Assembly (NCBI GenBank): GCA_051208045.1
Contig: JBPJFY010000001.1
Coordinates: forward strand, 558,001 to 622,000
DNA length: 64,000 nt
Source of the DNA: LZORAL124-50-18 sp051208045
Lineage (GTDB): Bacteria > Pseudomonadota > Gammaproteobacteria > Pseudomonadales > Oleiphilaceae
Reading direction: 5' to 3'
The notes under the pieces were generated by a model. The model was not told the DNA's origin and searched no databases. It saw nothing but the letters and a program-made list of their open reading frames with translations. Positions within the stretch are counted from its first letter, which is position 1, and each line of letters starts with the position of its first letter. A program made the position numbers and the translations under genes. Shown piece by piece: positions 16,386-26,900 of this stretch.

Positions 16386-17500
16386 CCAGCATCTCCTTCG
16401 GTCACCGGAGTGGTAGATTCCTCCATGGGTTCCACCTGCTGCCCGTTGGCGACATACCCCTGGCCACGCGTAATCAGTGTGACCTGATCCGGCAATCCTT
16501 CCAGCCAGATGCCATCACGCTCACTGCGCAGAATGGAGACCGGGTAGGTTGTCACGCGTTGATCTTCGGTCAAACCCTTGACATAGAGGTCACCGGCCTC
16601 ATCCAAACCCAGCAAGGATGCAGAGAGTTTGTAGGCGTTCGTTGCTCCAAGGTCGATGCGAATGCTGGCACTTTTCCCGAATTGTGCTTGCGGTGTCGCG
16701 GCATGGGCAATGGCTTCAATGCGAAAGGTTTTACTTTCTGCGTCTGCCGCGCTGGCGATGAATGAAACGGTGCCTTCCAGTGTGCTGCCATCGGGTAATG
16801 TAGCGGTGACTGGTTGGCCTCGTTGTATTTTGTGGACTTCCTGTTGTGGCGCTTGAGCGACCAGTTTGATCTGGCTGTGGTCGATCAGGCGAACGACAGG
16901 CTGGGCGGAGGAAACAAATTCTCCCTGTTCCACCAGCGTGTCTTCAATGATGCCGTCAAAGGGGGCACGAATGGTGCTTTTTTCAATTTCCAGTTGTATT
17001 TGTCGAACGTCGGCCTGTGCCTCGGCGACAGCGGCTTCGTCTTGCTTGAGTTGATTGTCTGAAGCCATTTTCTTTCGGATCAGGGCGCGTGTGGCGTCGA
17101 GGTCGGCCTTACGCGCGGCCAGCTCGAATTGGGCTTTGTTTAAGCGCTCTGGCCGGTCATCCGCATCCAGAATCATCAAGGGTGTTCCCTGCGTCACGGC
17201 CTGACCTTTCGGAATTAGAATCTGCGCGATGACACCCGACACTTCCGCACTTTGGGTGGCTTCCCGCTGGTACGTCATATAGCCGTTCAGATTCAGGTAG
17301 AGCGGCGCAGCTTCGGCGGTCAGCCGTTTTACCTGTACTTTAAACAGCGGTTGATCCGGGGACGCGTCCGTTGGAGCGGGGTCTTCCGTGGCAGTCGCGG
17401 GTTGGAGCATGCCGCTGGCCATCCAGAGTGTGACCAGGGCCGCCAGCACACCGGCAGTGATAAGCGAGCGGCGAGATTGATGGTTGTGTTTCATACGCAT
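16382..17500 (-). CDS. RND efflux periplasmic adaptor (membrane-fusion protein)
   Basis: A 372-residue HlyD/AcrA-type adaptor linking the permease to an outer-membrane channel. An N-terminal membrane anchor (SLITAGVLAALVTLWMASG) has no lipobox cysteine. The lipoyl half-motifs flank a helical hairpin at about 120-180 (ARKADLDATRALIRKKM...), with IRAPFDGIIEDTLVEQGEFV following, then the beta-barrel and membrane-proximal domains. Its ATG overlaps the tetR stop (TAATG) and its stop overlaps the permease start. No outer-membrane factor gene is present, so a TolC-like protein from elsewhere must complete the pump. Confidence 0.93.
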   Translation of the reverse strand: MRMKHNHQSRRSLITAGVLAALVTLWMASGMLQPATATEDPAPTDASPDQPLFKVQVKRLTAEAAPLYLNLNGYMTYQREATQSAEVSGVIAQILIPKGQAVTQGTPLMILDADDRPERLNKAQFELAARKADLDATRALIRKKMASDNQLKQDEAAVAEAQADVRQIQLEIEKSTIRAPFDGIIEDTLVEQGEFVSSAQPVVRLIDHSQIKLVAQAPQQEVHKIQRGQPVTATLPDGSTLEGTVSFIASAADAESKTFRIEAIAHAATPQAQFGKSASIRIDLGATNAYKLSASLLGLDEAGDLYVKGLTEDQRVTTYPVSILRSERDGIWLEGLPDQVTLITRGQGYVANGQQVEPMEESTTPVTEGDAG

Positions 17501-18162
17501 TATTTTCCCTTTTGCCCGACCAGTCCAGCGATCATGAAATCACTGATCATTGTGATAAATTCATCGTCCGTCATCTGAAAGCGATCCCGGGGTTCCCGGT
17601 TCCACACCATGGCCATCGCTCCGTCAAAGGTAGCTTCAAGCCCCGCCATTAACTGGTTAATCGGTCTGTCCGGTATCAATCCTTCCGCAATGCCGTTTTC
17701 CAGAACAGCGGCAAGAAACGCATCGAACCGATTTTCCAGTTGCTCAAACCGTACCTGGTATTCGGGCTCAATGCGCTCGACAAAATCAAAGCGTTTGCAG
17801 TAGAAGCTTACGCGTGCGTGAACCGGATTCGAGAGAAAAACATCAAAAGAGCGCCGAATGACTGCTCGAAACAGTGCAGGAATGGATTGGCTGCGGTCAA
17901 GCGCGTGAAACGAGGCTAACAGATCTTCGTGAAATTGCAGGCAGATCTGCGCATACAGTGCTTCTTTACTTGGAAAATGCTTATAGAGTGTGCCTTTGCC
18001 AATTTCGGCCTGCCTGGCGATCTGTTCTACGGTGACATCTTCCCAGGAGGTGGAGTCGAACAGCGTCAGGGCTGCGTTAATAATATCCTGTTCTCTGCGG
18101 GCAAACTCCCGTTCTTTTCGGCTCTGCGATGGGGAGGGCGAGCGTGTGGCGACCGAATTCAA
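17500..18162 (-). CDS. TetR/AcrR family transcriptional regulator
   Basis: The N-terminal helix-turn-helix is clear: IINAALTLFDSTSWEDVTVEQIA then GKGTLYKHFPSKEALY. The ligand domain follows (about residues 70-220), with the common C-terminal layout. The start chosen is TTG 18162, preceded by GAGG at an 8-base spacing, giving 220 residues; a GTG at 18210 with no ribosome-binding site would add 16. The gene is the first of the efflux operon and likely represses it. Two adjacent palindromes at 18275-18331 are the obvious candidate operators. Confidence 0.92.
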   Translation of the reverse strand: MNSVATRSPSPSQSRKEREFARREQDIINAALTLFDSTSWEDVTVEQIARQAEIGKGTLYKHFPSKEALYAQICLQFHEDLLASFHALDRSQSIPALFRAVIRRSFDVFLSNPVHARVSFYCKRFDFVERIEPEYQVRFEQLENRFDAFLAAVLENGIAEGLIPDRPINQLMAGLEATFDGAMAMVWNREPRDRFQMTDDEFITMISDFMIAGLVGQKGK

Positions 18163-18274
18163 TAGGTAAACCTCGTTTGGACTCAGGGTTGAAGAACGAC
18201 AGGGAGCCACTCATGTGACTTTGACATTTCTATCTGTGACAACGGTATGTGCGTGACTAAAGGTCTTTCAGGCG

Positions 18275-18331
18275 ACTGATGGTGCTGAGTGTGACCATCA
18301 GTACTAATTGTGACCGATAGTCATAATTAGT
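18275..18331. promoter_or_regulatory. Two adjacent palindromes, candidate TetR operators
   Basis: The first palindrome (18275-18302) has perfect 9-base arms, ACTGATGGT and ACCATCAGT, around a 10-base centre. The second (18303-18331) abuts it, with 12-base arms ACTAATTGTGAC and GTCATAATTAGT matching at 11 of 12 positions around a 5-base centre. Both begin ACTRAT and end ATYAGT. They sit midway between divergent tetR (18162) and the hydrolase gene (18453). Confidence 0.55.
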
Positions 18332-18452
18332 GCAAGGGGTTCGATCACGTGAGTGATTGCGGAGGCGGCAGAGGCCAGGTTTTAGTATGATGGAGAAAGT
18401 GGAATGAATTTCACCCGTGGGTCTTTTTAAGCTATCGGTAGGACTACACCGG

Positions 18453-19268
18453 ATGCGCACTAAAATCGTCTTATTCATCTTGCTCACGCTGATCGGAGGC
18501 AAAAGCATGGCCTGGTTTCTTGAAAGTCAGATGATTTACTATCCGCAGTCGATCAATGCACAGAGACAGTCAACGTTGTCTGTCTGGGAAAAGCGTGTGG
18601 AGAATCAGAATGTCACGCTGCATGGCTGGGTGGTGGGCAATCGGGATTTGAAAAACGATCAGATTATTCTGTATTTTGGGGGAAACGCCGAAGAAGTCTC
18701 GTACAATATTGACGATTTTATTCAGCTCGCAGCGAACCAGCGAACATTTGTATTGTTCAACTACCGGGGGTATGGTGCTTCCAGTGGAGCACCCAATGAG
18801 CGAAATCTGTTTTCCGATGCACTGGCCATTTATGATGATCTGGTGGGCAAGGAAGGGGTGCGTGCGGAGCAGATTCATGTGATGGGGCGCAGTCTGGGTT
18901 CAGGTGTAGCGGTGTATCTGGCGAGTCAGCGAGCGGTGAAGAGCACGGTATTGGTGACACCCTTTGATAGTCTCGCCAACGTGGCAAAAAAGCATTTCCC
19001 GGTGCTGCCTGTCGACTTGCTGCTGACGCAGCGGTTTGACTCTGTGGCCCGCGCGCCCAAACTCGCTGTGCCGGCATTGTTTCTGCTTGCCGGGCGAGAT
19101 GAAGTTGTGCCCGCCGTCAATGGCGAGGCGTTGGCGCAGGAATGGCAGGGCACCACGGACGTGGTTACGTTGCCTTCTGCGGATCACAACAATATCTCGC
19201 TGTATCCAGAGTACTGGCAGAAGATTGATGAGTTCCTGTTTCACCACAGGCCACCCTCCCGCCCCTGA
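18453..19268 (+). CDS. Membrane-anchored alpha/beta hydrolase
   Basis: A 271-residue protein with an N-terminal hydrophobic helix (KIVLFILLTLIGGKSMAWF) and an alpha/beta hydrolase domain. The catalytic triad is visible: nucleophile Ser in VMGRSLGSGVAVYLAS, acid in LLAGRDEVVP and His in SADHNNIS. LFNYRGYGASSG near the oxyanion hole is typical of the serine aminopeptidase S33-like/BEM46 group. ATG 18453 has an AGGA site 9 bases upstream and is preferred over GTG 18417. The substrate is unknown. It is divergent from the tetR efflux operon and shares its palindrome-rich upstream region. Confidence 0.85.
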   Translation: MRTKIVLFILLTLIGGKSMAWFLESQMIYYPQSINAQRQSTLSVWEKRVENQNVTLHGWVVGNRDLKNDQIILYFGGNAEEVSYNIDDFIQLAANQRTFVLFNYRGYGASSGAPNERNLFSDALAIYDDLVGKEGVRAEQIHVMGRSLGSGVAVYLASQRAVKSTVLVTPFDSLANVAKKHFPVLPVDLLLTQRFDSVARAPKLAVPALFLLAGRDEVVPAVNGEALAQEWQGTTDVVTLPSADHNNISLYPEYWQKIDEFLFHHRPPSRP

Positions 19269-19429
19269 CCGTTCTCCCGCATCAATCGTTTCTTTTCCCG
19301 ACGCACAGCTGCTCACGAGCGCTCTTCCTGTTGATGCCTTCGCTCTTCCTTTCCTCAGCCTGCTTCCAGCAGGGCAAATTCCGTGTGTGTTCTATACTGA
19401 GTGGAATAATTGATTGAGGGTAGTTCTGC

Positions 19430-22400
19430 ATGCACGTTACGGGGTCGACACGTTGTTTGCCTGCCGACGGGTTTGGGATACGGTGGAGAGGCTGGTTGAG
19501 AGGATGGTTGAGTGGCGCGCTGATCTGTGTCCTCACGCTTTTCATGCTTCAGAGTCCCGCGACTTCCGCTAAGCAGTCTGAACCGTCCGGCGTGTCCATT
19601 CCGGCAGACTTTCGTGTGATTCCGCTGTCCCACAAGCGAGGTGTGATTACCTTGGGGGACAAAGTAGCCTTTCTGGAGGACCGGCATCACGCACTTACCC
19701 CCAAGGATGTGATGACGTTGACCAGTGCCGAGGCATGGTTCCGACAGGATACGCCCAATGCCAATCTGGGGTACTCCAGCAGTGCGTATTGGGCGCGCGT
19801 AGAACTTCGGTTATCGGAGCACATGTCTCATCACGTAGCGCATTGGTGGCTACTTTTTGACTATTCCGCACTGGATAAAATTGATGTGCATCTGATGAAT
19901 GATGGCAAGGTGCTCGAAACGCTTGAGTTGGGCGATGTGCGTCCGGCGCAAGGAGGTAAGTGGGTCGCACATCATGCGGTTCGCCTGGATGAGCTCACGC
20001 ACCGTATCCGGGAGACCAACGGAGGTACCGGTCATCAGCGGTTGACGATGCTGATTCGTTTCGAGTCCAGCAGCTCTTATTTCCTGGGCATGCGCCTCAT
20101 GGATGAGGAAACCCTGACGGAGCTGCTGGTGCAGGATGGCCTGGTGAAAGGGCTGTTTTATGGCGTGATTCTGATCATGCTGCTGTACAACCTGTTTATC
20201 TTCGGATCGACCCGCGACCCGGCCTATGGTTGGTATGCTGGCGGCGTTGGGTTGCTGGCGTTGATGCAGCTGGGCATTGATGGTTACTTCTGGACTTTTG
20301 CGGTGTTCACGGACTCCGCCTGGAACAATCAGGTGACTCCGCTGTTGATGTCGTTGATTATTGTGCTGCTGACGCACTTTTCCCGGGTGTTCCTCGGCAC
20401 CATGCACTATATCTGGATCGATCGTTTGTTGCGGTTTGTGATTCTCACCGGACTCTGGAACCTTGTACTCTGTTTTGTGGTGCCTTATCACAGCATGATC
20501 ACCATGGCCATGTCTCTGGTGGTGTTGAATGCGGTGTTGCTGATGTGCGTGGGCCTGGTGATGTGGCGACGCGGTGTGAAGTCGGCGCGCTTCTTTTGTC
20601 TGGCCTGGCTGGCCTTTCAAACCGGCGTATTGAGTCGTGTGCTGCTTGGCTTTGATGTTTTGCCGGCCAATTTACTGACTTCGTATGGTACGCAGCTGGG
20701 CTCGGTGGGTTTTGTGGCGTTATTGTCGTTTGCCTTGGCTGACCGTATTCGCACCCAGCAGCGGGAAATCGAGAAGACTCGCCGACGGGCCGTTCAGGAT
20801 AAAGAGCACATTGAGCGGATTAATAATGTGGCCAATGATCACCTGCGGCGGTATCGAAATTTGTTCAATAATGCCTCTGAGGGCATTTTCCAGATTTCAC
20901 CTCAACGGCTGTTCACAGAGGTGAATCCCGCTTTCGCTCGTATTTTCGGATTTGATTCCACACAAGAGCTGGTGGCCTCGGTGGATGATGTCAGTAAGCA
21001 TTGTTTTCGTTACGAACAGGATTTTTTCGCCCTGGAGAAACTCGTGTACTCACAAGGGCGAGCGCAGGATGTGGAGGTACAATGCGTTCGCCACGACGGA
21101 AAGCTGTTCTGGGCCAGTTGCTCTGCGGTGCTCGCGTATGACAACTCAGGATTGCCCAGCCATATTGAAGGTATTCTGGTAGATACCACCGAAAAACGCG
21201 AAAAAGAACAGGCGTATCGGGAGCGTGAGGCGGCACTGGCGTCGGAACGAGCCAAAAGTGAATTTTTCGCGAATCTCAGCCATGAAATTCGCACACCCAT
21301 CAATGCCATCACCGGCTATTGTGCCTTGGTGCTGCATTCCAGCTTGAATCCCAAACAGACCAAATTTGTTCGTAACATCGAAACGGCCTCGCGTAACTTG
21401 TTAGGTGTGGTGAATGATGTTTTGGACTACTCCAAAATTGAAGCAGGCAAGCTGGAGCTGGAGTCGGTGCCGTTTCATCTGTTTACCCTGATGGAGAATA
21501 TCTTTGGCATTCTCGCCCGACGTGCCGAAGAGAAAGGTATCGAGCTGGTGTTGCTCATTCAGCCGGAGTTGCCATTGAAGTGGATTGGAGATCCATTGCG
21601 GCTCGAACAAATTCTGATCAACCTGATCAGTAACGCCATCAAATTCTCGGAGGGCGGACTGGTGGTGGTGAGCGTGGGTGATGAGGCCCGCACGGAAGAG
21701 TCCATTCAGGTGGCGTTTGCGGTACAGGATTTCGGTGTCGGTATTCCGGCTGATCAATGTGAGCGACTGTTCAATCCGTTTTCTCAGGCGGACAACTCAA
21801 CCACGCGAAAATTTGGGGGTACCGGGCTGGGATTATCCATTGCGCGGCAATTGGTGCACATGATGAAAGGTCAGATCAGTGTGCAGAGCGAGCTGGGCAA
21901 AGGGGCGACGTTTCTGTTCAATGTCTTTCTGGGCAGGGATCGCATCACGGATGATCGATGGACGAAACACCTGTTACCCAAGCGGATTCGCGTGGTTGTG
22001 ATTGATTTCAAAGATGATGCGCAAGAAGCGCTTGTGGCCAATTTTCGCCATTATGGCTGTGATGTGGTGTTTGTGGAGTACAGTCAGGTGATGCTGCAGA
22101 AAATGGTGAGCCAGATCGCCTCGATGCGTGCGGATCTGCTGGTGGTCGGCAGTCGCCTGCCCCAGCCGCCGGAGGAGATTGTCGAGCAGTTGTCAGCAGA
22201 AATGGATTTGGGGCAAGTGTATCTGGTAGTGCCACAGTTTGAGAGTGAAAAGCGGGACTTTGATGAGCTTAATCGCTTCGTGCGATGCTCCTTTGTTATC
22301 AATAAGCCGATATTGCCGGAACATTGTCTGGATTTGCTGAATGACCTGTTCAAACTGGCCATCGAGCCCATTGCCCATGATATTCAGCTGGAGCAACAGG

Positions 22401-23398
22401 TTGCTGTCGGTGATCTAAAAGGGGTAAGCGTACTGTTGGTCGAAGATACGCCATTTAACCAGGAAGTCACGACAGAGTTTCTCGATCTGGCCGGTGCGAC
22501 GGTGACGCTGGCCTGCAATGGGAAAGACGCGGTGGATTACGTTAAAGAAAGTCAGGCAGGCGATTTTGATCTGGTGCTGATGGATTGCCAGATGCCGGTG
22601 ATGGATGGCTTTGATGCGACCCGACAGATTCGTAATTTAGCTCAAGGTAAAGAGCTGCCCATTATCGCCATGACCGCCAATGCCATGCAAGGGGATCGGG
22701 AGCGATGTCTGGCGGCCGGGATGGACGATTACATGAGCAAGCCGATCACTAAAAACGGATTATATCAGACCATACTGAACTGGGTGCCACACGCCGTCCC
22801 CACGGTGCAGGTCTCCACCCCGACGGAATCAACGTCGGCTGAATCCGCTGCTACCGAGGCGGCCCCAATACACACCGAAGAAACACTGGTTAACCGTCAG
22901 GATGCATTAAAGATGGAAGAGGAAAGACAAAAAGCCCTGTCCATGCCGGAAGTGGCTGCACCGGCAGAAACTGCCCGCACCGATCAGTCGTCCACCGTAA
23001 AGGTGCTGAGACGAGATCAGGCGTTGGAGTTGATGGGTGGCTCTGAAGCGTTGCTGGACAGAATGTTAAAGCGATTTCATGACGAGCAGGCAGATTCCGT
23101 TGAGCGTATAGAAGCGGCGATTATGGCATCCGATTTCGAAACTGCCCATCGCGTTGCGCATACGCTCAAAGGCATTTCTGCCAGTATTGCGGCGGGGCCC
23201 CTGAATAAAGCCGTGATGCAGCTGGATGTGGTATTGAAGCAGATGGTGCAGGCCCAGAAAGAAAGCCCGGAGGCAAAGGGGCACGGGGTAAGCCAGAATG
23301 AGATGCGGAATCTGATCGATTCGCTGGTGTGCGATACAAACCATGCGCTTCGGCAGACCTTATCCTATATCGAAAACCTGTCTGAGGAGACTGAGTAA
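19430..23398 (+). CDS. 7TMR-DISM hybrid histidine kinase with pseudo-receiver, receiver and HPt
   Basis: A 1322-residue membrane kinase. Domains in order: signal/anchor about 25-45; extracytoplasmic 7TMR-DISMED2-like domain 55-225; seven transmembrane helices 235-445; coiled coil; PAS 480-590; HisKA with His618 (FFANLSHEIRTPINAITGY); HATPase ending GTGLGLSIARQLV (about 797); a receiver-like domain 835-960 with Gly at the phospho-aspartate position (LLVVGSRLP); a true receiver with Asp1052 (LVLMDCQMPVMDG) and signature Lys in YMSKPI; and a C-terminal HPt with His1244 (RVAHTLKGISASIA). It can support an internal His-Asp-His relay. The ligand is unknown; DISMED2 folds resemble carbohydrate-binding domains. 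Its stop overlaps the next start (TAATG). Confidence 0.92.
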   Translation: MHVTGSTRCLPADGFGIRWRGWLRGWLSGALICVLTLFMLQSPATSAKQSEPSGVSIPADFRVIPLSHKRGVITLGDKVAFLEDRHHALTPKDVMTLTSAEAWFRQDTPNANLGYSSSAYWARVELRLSEHMSHHVAHWWLLFDYSALDKIDVHLMNDGKVLETLELGDVRPAQGGKWVAHHAVRLDELTHRIRETNGGTGHQRLTMLIRFESSSSYFLGMRLMDEETLTELLVQDGLVKGLFYGVILIMLLYNLFIFGSTRDPAYGWYAGGVGLLALMQLGIDGYFWTFAVFTDSAWNNQVTPLLMSLIIVLLTHFSRVFLGTMHYIWIDRLLRFVILTGLWNLVLCFVVPYHSMITMAMSLVVLNAVLLMCVGLVMWRRGVKSARFFCLAWLAFQTGVLSRVLLGFDVLPANLLTSYGTQLGSVGFVALLSFALADRIRTQQREIEKTRRRAVQDKEHIERINNVANDHLRRYRNLFNNASEGIFQISPQRLFTEVNPAFARIFGFDSTQELVASVDDVSKHCFRYEQDFFALEKLVYSQGRAQDVEVQCVRHDGKLFWASCSAVLAYDNSGLPSHIEGILVDTTEKREKEQAYREREAALASERAKSEFFANLSHEIRTPINAITGYCALVLHSSLNPKQTKFVRNIETASRNLLGVVNDVLDYSKIEAGKLELESVPFHLFTLMENIFGILARRAEEKGIELVLLIQPELPLKWIGDPLRLEQILINLISNAIKFSEGGLVVVSVGDEARTEESIQVAFAVQDFGVGIPADQCERLFNPFSQADNSTTRKFGGTGLGLSIARQLVHMMKGQISVQSELGKGATFLFNVFLGRDRITDDRWTKHLLPKRIRVVVIDFKDDAQEALVANFRHYGCDVVFVEYSQVMLQKMVSQIASMRADLLVVGSRLPQPPEEIVEQLSAEMDLGQVYLVVPQFESEKRDFDELNRFVRCSFVINKPILPEHCLDLLNDLFKLAIEPIAHDIQLEQQVAVGDLKGVSVLLVEDTPFNQEVTTEFLDLAGATVTLACNGKDAVDYVKESQAGDFDLVLMDCQMPVMDGFDATRQIRNLAQGKELPIIAMTANAMQGDRERCLAAGMDDYMSKPITKNGLYQTILNWVPHAVPTVQVSTPTESTSAESAATEAAPIHTEETLVNRQDALKMEEERQKALSMPEVAAPAETARTDQSSTVKVLRRDQALELMGGSEALLDRMLKRFHDEQADSVERIEAAIMASDFETAHRVAHTLKGISASIAAGPLNKAVMQLDVVLKQMVQAQKESPEAKGHGVSQNEMRNLIDSLVCDTNHALRQTLSYIENLSEETE

Positions 23399-23889
23399 TG
23401 CCCGAGACTGATGAGTTGGCTGCAGGAACACAAAAAACACGCACAGAGGATGGTGGTGCCAGCCGTCAGATTGACGTGTTGTTTGGCGCATACGCAGATG
23501 TGCTGTTTATTCTACTCCCGTACTCGGTCGTCGCCATTTTCCGGTTCTGGTTTTATGACCTCAAGGTGGTACTGCACAGTGGCGATCTATCCATCGCCGC
23601 TGCTGTGTTGGCAGGGTTGTCGGTGGTTAAATTTATTCTGGGTCTGGTGGTGCACCCGAAAATGATTGATCACCGCGAAAAGCTGGTCTTTCTGATTGCC
23701 GGAACGGTAATTGTGGTACTGGTTCCTTCGCTGTTGATGAGTGTATTCATTATGTGGTCTGATCCGGTACCGGATTTTGTGATGCTGGTACAGCCGATGC
23801 TGCTCATTTTGGGTATCATGAGCTACACCGGCGCGGTAGCCACCACAAACGCTCTGCTGGAAAAGCGCAGCGCACTTCCGTCTGCATGA
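23398..23889 (+). CDS. Small four-helix membrane protein between two hybrid kinases
   Basis: I do not recognise a family. The 163-residue protein has a charged N-terminus (about 30 residues) and four predicted transmembrane helices at about 33-52, 63-84, 94-120 and 128-152; the third and fourth are strongly hydrophobic (VIVVLVPSLLMSVFIMW; VQPMLLILGIMSYTG). It has no signal peptide and no catalytic motif. Its ATG overlaps the stop of the first hybrid kinase, implying translational coupling, and it ends 57 bases before the second kinase. The context suggests an accessory or sensory subunit for the kinases, but this is inference. Confidence 0.75.
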   Translation: MPETDELAAGTQKTRTEDGGASRQIDVLFGAYADVLFILLPYSVVAIFRFWFYDLKVVLHSGDLSIAAAVLAGLSVVKFILGLVVHPKMIDHREKLVFLIAGTVIVVLVPSLLMSVFIMWSDPVPDFVMLVQPMLLILGIMSYTGAVATTNALLEKRSALPSA

Positions 23890-23946
23890 AAACAAAGAGG
23901 CATCGCCGGGGAGCGGTGCGTCGACTATAACAATAAGGCCGTACAT

Positions 23947-26900
23947 GTGGTAAATCAAACAAGGGAGGTGACCTCCCGCTTGTTCTCGCTTCTGTTTGCC
24001 CTCTTAAAGGGCAAAGCCTTGTCTTTGATCCTGCTGATGAGCTGTGTGAGTCTCTCCTTCTCGGCGTTGGCAATCGAACGACCTGGGCAATCCCTTTCTG
24101 ACGCGCGCATCGACTTGCGGCAGCAAGAATGGGGGCAGGGAGAAATTCACACCCTGGATGGCTACTGGGCGTTTTACTGGGGGCAACTGCTCAGCCCTGA
24201 GATGGCTGCCTCGCCGGAAAACCTGAGTACTCAGGCGAAGTCTTTTTGGGTGCCTGGCTTGTGGAATGACGAAGGCAAAGCCGGGGCGGATTTTCCGGTG
24301 GACGGCTTTGGCACTTTTTACGCCCGGATTCTCGTACCGGATGTGCCCGTGCTGTACTTGCATGTACCCGATATGCCCAGTGCCTTTCGGCTCTGGGTGA
24401 ACGGGCGCGAAATGACCGCGAATGGCGTTGTGGCGCGCTCAAAGGAAGATGAGGTGCCGGCGTTCAAAACCCGCGTACTGGCGCTGCCGGACACCCTCGG
24501 GCACATTGACATCGTGGCTCAGGTGAGCAATCACCACTACAAGGAAGGGGGTATCTGGCACAGTTTCAAGATTACCGATGAGTCCGGCCGTCAGCGTCTG
24601 GCAGATGTGCCTGTCATTGTCGATGCCATTATTTTTGCCGTGTTGTTCAGCATCGGCCTGTATCACCTGTCGGTGTACTATATGCGCCGACAAGAGCGAG
24701 CCTCGTTGTTTTTCGGTCTTTTTTGCCTGTTGCTGGCATTTCGCGCACTGGCTGTGGATCAGAGGATCTTTTCCGGCAGCAGTGGATTTGACTGGGGAAT
24801 GCTTCAAACCGCAGAACACATCACGTTTTTCTTCTGCCTTCCGATGTTTGCCGCATTTTATCAAGCCCTGTACCCCCACGATGTCAGTCGACGGCTGGTG
24901 ACGGTCAGCTTTATAGCCGCGACCGGATTTTCGTTGTTAACCCTGTTCAGTTCAGTGGCGTTTTTCACCCGGTTGGCGCTTCCCTACCAGATCATCATTG
25001 TTGTGGTGGTGTTCTGGTGCTGGCACGGCTGGTGGGGTGCTTACCGTAATAAACGTGAAGGTGCGCGGCTACTGGGTGCGAGCATGGCGGTGTTTATGCT
25101 GGCAATCCTTCATGACATCCTGCTGGCGCACTTTGTCGTGCATGGTTCTCCCTGGACACCGCTGGCCTTTATGGCGTTTGTCATTGCACAGGCGATTATT
25201 CTCAATCGTCGCTACGTGTCCAGTCTTAACCTCGTCGAGGCAATGAGTGTCGAGTTGAAAGAGCGTAATACGGAACTGGAACAGCTGGATGCATTTAAGG
25301 ATGAATTTTTAGCGACCACCTCCCACGAACTGAAAATGCCGTTACATGGTATTGACGGATTGGCCAGTGGTCTGCTGGCCGATGCCCGGCCTGTGCTGGA
25401 TGAATCCCAGAAACAGATTCTGGCTTTAATCTCGTCCACGGCCAGCCGGCTGGGTACGCTGGTGGATGATATTCTCGACTATTCCGCCATCAAGCATGGC
25501 AAGCTGGAGCTGACGGTCACCGCCGTTAACCTGCACCTGATGGCCAAAACGGTACTCGACACCATCGACCCCTTGATTGGTGACAAAGACATCGTGTTAT
25601 CGCTGGATTTGGCCGATGGTACGGAGTGGGTGCAATGTGATGTGAATCGCCTGCAACAGGTGCTGTTCAACCTGCTGGGGAACGCCATTAAATTTACGGA
25701 AGAAGGCTACGTGCAATTGAAAACACGCCTCAAACACCCCTGGGTGGAGGTCGAAGTGGTTGACACGGGCGTGGGTATTCCGCGAGACCGGCAGGGGGAT
25801 GTGTTTAATCCGTTCGAAACTCTCGGCGTTCGACACCAAGGCAATTACACCGGCACCGGGCTGGGTCTGTCTATTACGCGTAAGCTGGTGGAGTTGCAAA
25901 AGGGGCAGTTGACTCTGGAAAGCGAAGAGCAGTCGGGAACGACGATTCGCTTTACTCTGCCTCTGGCCAGCGAAGCGCCATCAAGTGCTGCGTCCTCAAG
26001 TTCGGTTCCCCTGGGTACAGGGCCTGCGAGCGATGACGCACCGGCGGGTGTGGTGGGTTCGTCGGAAGGCGCGACCCTTATTCCGCCGGCGGGTACTGCA
26101 CATAGCCCGCAGGACGGTGTTCTGGTGGAGCCCGAGGGGGAACCTGGTCGGATCTACGTTGTAGATGATGAAGAGACGAACCGGCAGCTGTTGAAGCGTC
26201 AGTTGCAGAATGCCGGATTCCAGGTCATGACCTTCGCTGGCGGGGCGTCTGTTTTGGAGCGTTTGGCGGAAGGGTGCCCGGACTTGATCATATTGGACTT
26301 GATGATGCCTGGGATGAACGGGTTTGAAGTCTGTGAACGTATCCGGCAGAAACACGATAGTCTGCGCTTGCCGGTAGTGATGCTCACCGCTCGGCACCAG
26401 TCTCTGGACATTATTCAGGCATTGAACCTGGGTGCCAATGACTATCTTACCAAGCCCTATCACGAGAAAGAGTTGATCGCGCGCATTTCCAGCCTGCTGG
26501 GTGTACGTCGCTATTGGCTGGCCTCAGAAGAAAATCAGCGTTTACAGAATGAAATTGGTGCACGAGTACGTGCGGAAGCCCAACTCCTGCAAGCCAATCA
26601 GCGTTTGCTTGCCGTGCTGAATCAAACCGACGAATCGGTATGTCTCATTGATGCGGACCTGCGGGTGATTTACGGGAATCGCGCCTTTTTTGTGTTGGTC
26701 GGGTTGCTTGAAGAGCGCACGCCTGCCGATGACGTCGTTGCCGGATTGCCCGATGGCGAAGCGCTGGGTATGGTGCGCTTGCAGACAATAGATCAGTTGT
26801 TTGATGCGGACACCGTTGCGGCGCTGTCAGACTGTCTGGGTCAGGTCAACGAAGAAGATGCGCTGATTCAAGCGCATGTGCTCCCGCAAAAATCGGGGAG

